Source of the DNA: Acanthosepion pharaonis
Taxonomy: Eukaryota; Mollusca; Cephalopoda; Sepiida; Sepiidae
Length of the DNA: 64,000 nt
Assembly (NCBI GenBank): GCA_903632075.3
Contig: CAHIKZ030003327.1
Span: 752,501-816,500, forward strand
Reading direction: 5' to 3'
Shown here: piece after piece, positions 56,480 to 64,000 of the stretch
Numbering within the stretch: position 1 is the first letter of the stretch
Layout: each line of letters begins with the position of its first letter
Position numbers and translations under genes: made by a program
The notes under the pieces: generated by a model
Seen by the model: only the letters and a program-made list of their open reading frames with translations
What the model was told of the DNA's origin: nothing
The model's database searches: none

Positions 56480-56690
56480 CAGCACACACAATGCATTAGT
56501 CGCTCACCATAATGCATCTGATCATACTTTTTCGAGTTAAGAAAATGTTAATTTAATTAAAACAAATAATAGTTTATTAAGGCGAAAATGTCTATAATTT
56601 GCACTAATTCTTAAATCAGCCACGGACAATATGCAGATTCTTACACTACCTTCTGTGACATAGTTAAAAACAAAAATAGAAACTGCAGGA
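56480..56690 (+). pseudogene. Penelope-like endonuclease C-terminal fragment
   Basis: Plus-strand HNALVAHHNASDHTF, NNSLLRRKCL and FALILKSATDNMQILTL parallel the fragment at 10.3 kb (DHNFDF...LRRKYIECALIARPSIVNLRT). A hammerhead repeat of family A follows about 500 bases downstream in the same orientation. Confidence 0.5.
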
Positions 56691-57027
56691 GATCTGCTAG
56701 ATATTCTGAATAAATTTAGATAAAATTATTGTGAGGAAATACTTAAACATATGAAGGCGTAATCTTGTTAAAATTCTGTATTTGTGATTAAAAAAATGTT
56801 AATATTTGAGTAAAACATTAAAATAATATTTTAAACCTGAAGGATATTAATGCAAATATACAGCTGATTTTTTATATGAATATTATTATAAACTGGAACA
56901 ATGGTCTACAAGAATTGGTTAAGTATTCTTTATTAAAGTCTCCTGAATAAATCCAGTAAATATGCTTTTTAAAAACAGACGTCTCCGGGTTAGAAGCGTA
57001 GATGCACTAAATGTTTAACTGTGGATA

Positions 57028-57029
<2 letters not shown>

Positions 57030-57067
<38 letters not shown>
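57030..57067. repeat. (TA)n microsatellite
   Basis: About 18 TA units. Confidence 0.96.
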
Positions 57068-57070
<3 letters not shown>

Positions 57071-57097
57071 CAAGATTTCAGTAATATATATATATAT

Positions 57098-57257
57098 AAC
57101 AGCGTTTCCATTATCGAGGGATGTTTGATTGATTTGAACCTTTTAATAATCTTTATTCTACATTCAACACCATCACTTGATAAGACACCAGAAGTGTTGA
57201 AACAAAATGGCTATTTTTGTAGTGATTTTATTAAAATCTATGTTATAATTTTCGTAT

Positions 57258-57258
<1 letters not shown>
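57098..57258 (+). repeat. Dispersed repeat family A carrying a hammerhead fold
   Basis: TAACAGCGTTTCCATTATCG, TTGATTGATTTGAACC, TTTATTCTACATTCAACACC, then the ribozyme and TTATAATTTTCGTATA, ending at a TA tract. Confidence 0.8.
57172..57226 (+). ncRNA. Hammerhead ribozyme fold, family A, best copy
   Basis: Stem I ATCAC/GTGAT is perfect. Core TTGATAA (57177-57183), stem II GACAC/GTGTT (one G-U) with loop CAGAA, GAAA (57199-57202), stem III CAAAA/TTTTG with loop TGGCTAT, then TA (57220-57221) at the cleavage position. All three stems form, but core positions 3 and 8 are U and A instead of C and G. In the known structure these two bases pair, so the change keeps a pair. Activity is uncertain. 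Confidence 0.75.

Positions 57259-57320
<62 letters not shown>
57259..57320. repeat. (TA)n microsatellite
   Basis: About 31 TA units at the 3' end of repeat A. Confidence 0.97.
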
Positions 57321-57325
<5 letters not shown>

Positions 57326-57564
57326 CTAAGTTGAAAATGCACCTGGAGTCATTAACAGTATTTATTCAGAGTAAGTTTATGGTTTCTCGGTTCTATGCTG
57401 TTCAAATTTTAAATTGGCATTAAGATGCGAAACAGTTCAATTTAACATTTGAATTGGTAAATTTACTCAAATATTCGTAAAGACTCTTGTTGCATTTTTA
57501 GCTTTTTAGCTTATTTTTTCTATATATTTTTAGCTGCGTGAAGTATATAAAAACATTACTTTAT

Positions 57565-57568
<4 letters not shown>

Positions 57569-57613
<45 letters not shown>
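57569..57613. repeat. (TA)n microsatellite
   Basis: About 22 TA units. Confidence 0.96.
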
Positions 57614-57616
<3 letters not shown>

Positions 57617-57889
57617 ATAATTATTTTTTGGAACATATGATTCCTTCGCTACATAAGAGTTTTCATGTTTCAAAAACGAAAGCCGAACACATCAATATAA
57701 TTATTAAAATTAAATTGAATTAAGGTATCAATCCCTGTTTCATCCTCAAGCGAAAATTTAAGGAATAACCTATCTTGAAATTTACGCATCTTCATAAGCA
57801 TGTTCATTCTCAAAATTAATTTCTATGGAAACAGCTGGGGCGACCATTTTGGTAAGGGGCCTAAGAGTTAATTTTTATTCCCCATATCA

Positions 57890-58360
57890 GTCACCTTCGG
57901 ATAGAGGTCAAGCCGAGGTAGTGTGGAGGTATCCATATCAAAGCGAATGATGGCATTCATGTGCGCATATCGTTTGGTCAGTCTCAGCGAAAGATAGCAT
58001 TTGGCTCCATAACATGTCGTTAAGTGTTTAGAGAATTTTGTTTTATTTTATTTATTTATTTAATTATTTATTCAAAATGTCAAAATTAACTCGAATCAAT
58101 AAAAAAAAACATCATGGAAATTATGTTTTCACCGCATCAATCTCCTGACTTCTCTCACATTGAATAAGTATGAGATGAATTATATAGGAAAGTCCGAAAA
58201 AATACCCAAAATGTGAGAATTTGCTTTTTCAGTACTTAAACAAAGCTTTGGAAATTCTGCCATCTGCTTTATTTTAGAAACTGTTGGAAAGAATAGGAAG
58301 AATTTGTAGAGCATTAATTAAAGTAGGTGGTGGTTTTATTTGAGGAAAACAAATGATGAT
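57890..58360 (+). pseudogene. Tc1-like transposase C-terminal relic
   Basis: Plus strand near 58130 reads ASIS, then frame-shifted SPDFSHIE and YEMNYIG-like bases (family SPDLNPIExxWDEL). The C-terminus is well preserved as KALEILPSALF and KLLERIGRICRALIKVGGGF, then a stop at about 58342. That is the QxxxIPxxxxxKLxxSMxRRxxAVIKAxGGxx end of Tc1-like transposases. Upstream pieces are barely readable. Confidence 0.65.
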
Positions 58361-58447
58361 GCTGTTGTATGATAATTTTTGTATAGTTAAGTGTTCTTTT
58401 TTCAAAATAAAAGCAAATACACACTAGTTAACATTTTTTTTGTTATA

Positions 58448-58448
58448 G

Positions 58449-58523
<75 letters not shown>
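58448..58523. repeat. Compound (CA)n-(TA)n microsatellite
   Basis: CA to about 58480, then TA, close to a family B hammerhead repeat. Confidence 0.97.
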
Positions 58524-58524
<1 letters not shown>

Positions 58525-58589
58525 ATAGGAACAGATAAAGTATAATTTCACTGTCCGTAGAGGGTTCAATACAAAGTAGAGCTAAATAT

Positions 58590-58745
58590 TATTTATTATA
58601 GGAGGTTAAAACAAAAACATATTAAGAATCGCTACACAATAGCTTTCATTTTTCGGCACTAAGCTGTGCCTCTTCAGGCAATGGTAAATAACAGGTGAAT
58701 AAATGATTATTTATAATTTCAAAAGCAAAATACTCCCTCTTTTTA
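58590..58745 (-). repeat. Dispersed repeat family B carrying a hammerhead fold
   Basis: Shares TTAAAACAAAAACAT, AATCGCTACACAAT and ATTTCAAAAGCAAAATAC with 12480-12635 in the same orientation. Confidence 0.7.
58628..58682 (-). ncRNA. Hammerhead ribozyme, family B, consensus core
   Basis: Minus strand: stem I ATTGC/GCGAT (one G-U), core CTGAAGA, stem II GGCAC/GTGCC perfect with loop AGCTTA, GAAA, a weak stem III (AAT/ATT register) and TA at the cleavage position. Stem II differs in every position from the 12.5 kb copy yet pairs perfectly in both, which is strong support for selection on, or common descent of, the fold. Confidence 0.78.
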
Positions 58746-59336
58746 CGAAAGAGAAGAGAAGAAAACAAGATCAGAATTAAAATGAAGTTTGTTGACTTAT
58801 CCTGATTAACCAATCAGGTGTCCAAACCTACGCTAAATTTCTTTTTTAGGTTCATATTGGAGTCAACAAAACTTAAAACACGCATATCACAGCCCCTAGT
58901 AATCATGTCCACGTAAACATGTATATAGACAAAAGCTGAGTATAATTTACCATGTATTCAACTGTGAAAGCAGGATAACATATATCATATTTTATTCAAA
59001 ACTCACAGGACATTTAAATTTCTTCATTAAATGACCCATAAGTTGATATGATGTTAAAAACAAATTAATGAATCAACCTGAGGCCATATTTAGATTCACG
59101 ATGGTTAAGTAGCATGTATCGGAAATAAATCATGCGCTTTCTACAATATCGGAACTCGTACTTCATCTGACCTGAGATATATGATAAAAACAAGAGAAAT
59201 AAGACGAGTGAATAAACAAATTAGAGAGCCATTGTTGCTCGTGTCCATTTGGAAGCGTTTCACTAAATGCCAATAAGAATGGAGTGATCGACAAAAAAGA
59301 GTGCAGTGTTAAAAGAGAGACAGTGAAATAAAGACA

Positions 59337-59371
<35 letters not shown>

Positions 59372-59576
59372 TGATAGAATTGAAGCTTGTCACGTCGGAA
59401 GATATGGAACCGCATGAAATATGTCTGCATATTGTTCTTTCACATTTCTGATTTTGTAATTTTGGTCTTCTGTGAATTTTCTCCAAGACCAGCATATTTC
59501 CACTCGTCATCACTTTGCCACCCGCTCGTTTCTGTTAACAGCCATTCACTCGAAAACCTCAACAGTTTGCATTCAC
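58746..59576. other. No gene seen; possible 5' flank of next entry
   Basis: A GA tract lies at 59340-59369. No promoter motif can be named. Confidence 0.35.
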
Positions 59577-59816
59577 ATGACAATCCAGCCCGGCGGCGAC
59601 GAAGTAGCCACCTCACCAGTAATCGAAAACTTTCCTCTCAGCTATGTTCCCGAGGGCATCAAGTCCACTGCGAAAGAAATCAGTAGAATTCTTGCCTGGG
59701 CACATATTGCTTTTGCCTTGGACGAATCATGGGGTTGTTTCGCAACGCTCGTTGCAACGATCATTCAGTATTGCTTTGTATCTAAGGTTTCAATATTTGT
59801 TTTTATAACACACTGA
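59577..59816 (+). CDS. Candidate protein-coding exon, unknown product
   Basis: ATG at 59577 opens a frame MTIQPGGDEVATSPVIENFP, then YVPEGIKSTAKEISRILAWA, then FALDESWGCFATLVATIIQ, running to a TGA at 59816. Base composition is clearly richer in G and C than the surrounding AT-rich DNA, and amino-acid use looks protein-like (balanced charge, an amphipathic helix). The coding-like character fades after ATIIQ (59768), but no good donor sits exactly there, and GTATCT at 59779 is mediocre. I do not recognise a domain. It may be a short first exon or chance. Confidence 0.3.
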   Translation: MTIQPGGDEVATSPVIENFPLSYVPEGIKSTAKEISRILAWAHIAFALDESWGCFATLVATIIQYCFVSKVSIFVFITH

Positions 59817-59967
59817 TGTGTTAATATTATAGTTCATTAAGAAAAAATATATGCATGTGAAGAAAGTTAGATAATTATATAAAATGATATTTATATACAG
59901 GGTCGCAGTCAGATATAGAGCGTATGTATCGATATAAAAGTGAATTTGAAGCCAACATTCAGATGCG
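59817..59967. other. No gene seen
   Basis: AT-rich spacer. Confidence 0.4.
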
Positions 59968-60036
59968 ACAGACTGTTTTATGCTAAACGCAATCTTCAGG
60001 TAACCTGAAGATTGTATTTAACATAAGATAGTCTGT
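59968..60036. repeat. 34 bp inverted repeat with 1 bp spacer
   Basis: The left arm 59968-60001 (ACAGACTGTTTTATGCTAAA and on to TCTTCAGGT) is the reverse complement of 60003-60036 with five mismatches, all transitions. The inner 12 bp AATCTTCAGGT-type segment is perfect. Confidence 0.92.
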
Positions 60037-61559
60037 AATTATGGTCTGTTCAGTATATTGCAGATCAGTATATTCGCAGTATAAAACTCAGGTAGGCTCT
60101 GTGGGTATTTAACAAACGGAAATGTACATTAACAGGCGTTTGTAACAGGGATTGCCAGACAGGCGTACTCGAAAACTTTTAAAGTATTTAAATTTTAAAG
60201 TATTTAAATGTCTGACAATTGCATGTTATAAGTTGATGTTTATTGTGCTGTCTACAGAAGACTATGGCCATATTGGTGTCGTTTTCACACCCAGTTATCA
60301 TATTTTTAGCCAGATAACCCCCAAAATAGTCGTGCAAAATTCTTCTGTCACTTCATATAAACGAAAACAGATGTGTATAAAACCGAAAAACATATGTAAT
60401 AAAAATATATTATATCGTCTTGGGTATGACGAAGAAACTACATCCGGCAATGTTTTGTTGAATGTTTTGGGGAAGCACCTCTTAATTTTTGTTGATCCTA
60501 GTTCCACCTTAGCCCAGGGTGGTAGCACCTGTTAGGGTCCCAGTTATGGGCAACTAGTGAACACCCAAATAAAAATCTACTGTACATTTTTATAATAAAA
60601 TTAACAACAATATTTTTACAGCAAAACGAGAATTAGTGCAATATGAAAATATATAAAAATTCATTTTTATAGTAAAATTACATATGCATGATTTAAAAAC
60701 ATTATATGCATTTATGATCTACAAACTATGTACCTAAATAAACGGAACTGTACCCTGAAAATAATTGTATGCAAAATATCTGTAGTTGAAAACAAAATTA
60801 CTTACAAAATAAGTAGATTTCAACATTAAATAAACCCATAGAAGTTGATATACCGCTAAACAAAAGCACCAAGAACATCAACCAACCAACATGTATTCTA
60901 TAATGTTGATTTCAAGAAAATAATGCACGTTTATATATTTTGTGTGACTGCCTGTTGCTCGAATAATTGTTTCAATGAAGATCCGTTGGGATGTGCACAA
61001 ATCTTTCACACCTTACACGTACGAGATACCATTCCCAAGGGTTTGGCACCCACAACTGATTAGCTCTGTCAATATTTGATCCATGATTTAATTCAATGAT
61101 TTAATTTGGGCAATATTTCAATACAATGACACATTCGTCAATCAGGCAGTGTTGTAAAGTTAAACAAGCAACAACGCAATGTAAAAATGAAGGCTCAATC
61201 AAGTCTTAGCTAAACTCTATACAGATATTTTTCTAGGGGTCGATATATTGGATTTAAAGTAAACTAAATAAACTTTATGAATTGTTTATTCCCGAAATTG
61301 ACTCCGTGTGACTTGAAATGTATTGTTTATGTCCATAGAAAGTGAAAAAGACTGTGGTTGCCACGAAATAATAAAGGGGTGTGTGTGAGAGAATATGAGA
61401 AAATGAGGGAGAACAATAAAAGAATATGGATACAGAAGATAACATTTGCCATTGCATTACCATTCTTGAAGATCAAAGATGACTATTAAGCAAAAAGCCG
61501 AAAGGGAGTACTTCAAGCGAAATGTGTGAAAATTAACTTAGATCTTAGGTAATCATTTT
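60037..61559. other. No gene confirmed
   Basis: An open stretch at 60152-60535 ends VDPSSTLAQGGSTC, but I could not tie it to a family. The rest is AT-rich. Confidence 0.35.
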
Positions 61560-62090
61560 TATAGTAAAATGATGAGACCTTGCCGTCAATCTAGTACTGT
61601 GCTTAAATTCATAAAGTCTAGGTAACACAGAGGAAAGTAATATTTATTTTGAAAAATACCAAATGTTGTACAATGCCAAAATATAGGATAGGGAAAGGTT
61701 GGTCTTATCTTAAACTTAGCTTGCCGCGATTACTGACACAAACATACCATGGTATTACATCAAAATAACACATTCTTATTTACAACTCTTACTATAGCCA
61801 CCATGATACCTCAAAGTCTCTATGTAGTCCTAACAAGTTCGCATATGTATAATTAGTCTGGTGGGAGGCAATAACAACAACTTTTAAAAATGAAAGCCCG
61901 GTAGAGGTAATTTCATCAAAAGAATTACTATGAGAATATTTATAGAAAAGGCACAATGAATCTACGGTACGGTGGTGGGAAAGTGATTGAAGCCGAGATG
62001 CCAGGTTAGGACCAACAAGATTAAAGAGTCTTCGTTGGATTTTATCAAGAATCTTTCAATCTATAGCAGAAGTACCAGAATAGTTGCGGC
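61560..62090 (-). pseudogene. CR1/jockey-like LINE C-terminal fragment, interrupted
   Basis: The minus strand reads KIQRRLFNLVGPNLASRLQS, LSHHRTVDSLCLFYKYSHSN and, after a 250 bp interruption, LPRLYEFKHSTRLTARSH. This is the C-terminal region of the same LINE family as at 34.5 and 62.2 kb. Confidence 0.75.
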
Positions 62091-62189
62091 AGTAATTTTC
62101 AATTATTATTTCTGGCAGAGATAGGATTGTGTGTGTGTGGGGGGGTCTAATACTAACACTCATTTTTATTTATGGATAAGTTTGCTGAT

Positions 62190-62575
62190 TGATTAATTTT
62201 AACCGCATATTACTGGCCCTGTTCTGGCGATTCGGCTTCATTCACTTTCCCACCGCTGTAAGGTTGCCTCCCTGTGCCTTTTCCATAAATACCTTCATGA
62301 TAATTGTTCGGATGAACTTTTCCTTATGATACCTAGACTTTATGAATTTCAGTGCACTACTAGGTTGGCAGAATGGTGTCACCCTTTTACATTTGAAATG
62401 GCTAGATATAACCATAAATACTAGGCTAACATTTTCTCCTATTGCACTTCTCGCTTATGAAATTCACTTCCGGTTTCTTGCTTCTCAGTTAACTTTGATC
62501 TTCAAAAATTTAAATGCGATGTTAATCGCCCTCCTGATTACTCTTCTTTTGTTCTTTCTCCTTAGCAACGTATCT
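62190..62575 (+). pseudogene. CR1/jockey-like LINE C-terminal fragment
   Basis: Plus-strand pieces: MIPRLYEFQCTTRLAEW, SYCTSRL, then NSLPVSCFSVNFDLQKFKCD and VNR. Stops break the frame. It faces the copy at 61560-62090, forming a diverged inverted pair. Confidence 0.75.
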
Positions 62576-64000
62576 GTTGCTAACTGTTCCACACCCAGTA
62601 AACACGTGTGCGTCGGTGGGTTTACTGTCTTGCTTGGGGTGAAACCGATTAAAAGATATCAACTTTTTGGGTTATTTATCCCGAAAAGATATTTTTAAAA
62701 TATATGGCTTAACAACAATCCTTTGGAGCGTAGGTTCTATAAATGGTTAGCTATTCCTCTAGAAAAGAGTTATTAAGACAACAATTTGAGGTATACACCA
62801 ACCTCCTTCAAGTAGGCTAGGATAATCTCTACTTTTGTGTTCTGGAAAAGTTCCTCTGGATAATTCGTTTCATAAGATTCTTCATGTATATATGCAAAGT
62901 CACTACAATAGATTAGAATATTTTTACATTATATTACTGTTGATTTGCTGTGCTTACAACGTGTTGCATAGCCACATTGTGAGGGTGGACTTGGGAGACG
63001 GTGATCGCTCGATGATAATGTTCGATTCTTATTTCACGGCTCATGATCGCTAGATGTTTTGAGTTCAGACATAAAATAACTTCAACACAGGGAATTTTAA
63101 CTTAGCTATTTTATTAACGTCAAAGTATACATTTCTACTTATCCAGTGGGTTTGCTCTACCTACACTTGTGAGACGTTTCAAACACGAAAGAAAACGTGT
63201 CTACACTGTTTGGCGATTTAGACTCGACTCCCTGAAAACCATTTCTTTATCTATCGTTCTCACGCTGGTTCAGTCAATCAAAATTGGCTTCCTTGTTTTC
63301 ACTTCCATCTGAACTCAAAGGTCGATCTCAGGAAGTCTGTGTAGCGATACGCTTCCCCTAAAAATAATAGTCTGCTAAAATATTATTTAACATAACTTAA
63401 GTAAACATTAAGAAATCATTATGAATTTTATTTGAACTATATTACTCTAAAATTCATACTATACTTTTGTTTCTCCAAGCTGTACTCCTTTCATCTTTTC
63501 TTTATTGAGCCTCGGTCACATGACCCCTCTAGCATGGACATATACCATTCCTGAAATAGAATGAATATAAACAACAAAATTCTGGCCACGCTTCACAAAA
63601 ATTTATTAAAAAAAATCCCGGACAATGTGTTGTCCATTCTTGGTCACTAGCTTCCGTGACCCAAGGTCAATGCCGCAGACAACAATCTGGATATGAATCA
63701 CTCCAAGAGTAAACGATGATTATTCCAATGATAACTCAATTCAGGTCAGCAGGTATCACCTCTGCAATCCAATAATCATGTGGAGAGCAAAATTTCTTGG
63801 TTCTTCACTTGAGACGACACGAAATGAACATAAAATTCACAGAAAAAATACTTGTCCAAAAATCACAAAATACATGTCCCACGCCACAGCGTCAACCAAT
63901 TTCATAACTAACTCACGTGTTGTCACCTAAATATTTATAAATCCAAAAGCATGGAAACCTAATCTATATAATCCCACAAGTAATTAATTAACTTAGTTTT
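62576..64000. other. No gene seen
   Basis: Slightly less AT-rich than most of the window. I recognise no frame, transposon end or RNA in it, and it may continue a repeat beyond the window edge. Confidence 0.35.

Noticed and set aside
60152..60535. 127-codon open stretch
   Set aside because: No domain recognised, and its amino-acid make-up reflects AT-rich DNA. Its ending looks like repeat sequence.

Overview
This is a 64 kb piece of an AT-rich, repeat-dominated animal genome. The mix of long (TA)n tracts, RTE-like and CR1/jockey-like LINE tails, Tc1/mariner relics, tRNA-derived SINEs and one LIM-homeobox exon fits a cephalopod mollusc, probably an octopus. That assignment is inference from the style of the repeats. 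There are no operons or bacterial features.

The only host coding exon I can support well is at 33928-34343 (+). It encodes the complete second LIM domain and the following basic linker of an Lhx2/Lhx9/Apterous-type transcription factor, with clean splice signals on both sides. I find no homeodomain or first LIM exon, so much of the window is probably intron or flank of this gene. A weaker candidate exon lies at 59577-59816 (+).

The rest is mobile DNA. Two Ty3/gypsy-type LTR retrotransposons of related families are present. Gypsy-1 (20713-26053) carries gag, protease, reverse transcriptase (RT), RNase H and integrase but is inactivated by stops, frameshifts and a changed RT active site. Gypsy-2 (39894-43165) has a perfect 5 bp target duplication and a deletion that removes nearly all of RT and RNase H. 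LINE relics are scattered throughout. One RTE-like copy at 17.7-18.8 kb has its 5' part inverted, as in twin priming, and a dense run of minus-strand LINE tails lies at 46.8-50 kb. Fragments of Penelope-like or related retroelements occur at 10.3, 13.3, 20.3, 33.2 and 56.5 kb. There are about six Tc1/mariner relics; two have recognisable terminal inverted repeats and sit against (TA)n tracts. One SINE combines a 5S-rRNA-like head with a tRNA-Arg-like body.

The most interesting signals are RNA-structural. Six places in two dispersed repeat families fold as three-stem hammerhead ribozymes. One family has the full consensus core. The other replaces the C3-G8 core pair by U3-A8 in three of four copies. 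A separate locus at 51.5-52.1 kb is a tandem dimer of about 225 bp followed by more sequence, forming a chain of short, mostly perfect stem-loops that I cannot assign to any known element. The gypsy-1 leader also carries a tandemly repeated LTR-end/primer-binding-site junction.

All assignments come from reading the sequence by eye and from remembered family motifs; no search was run.
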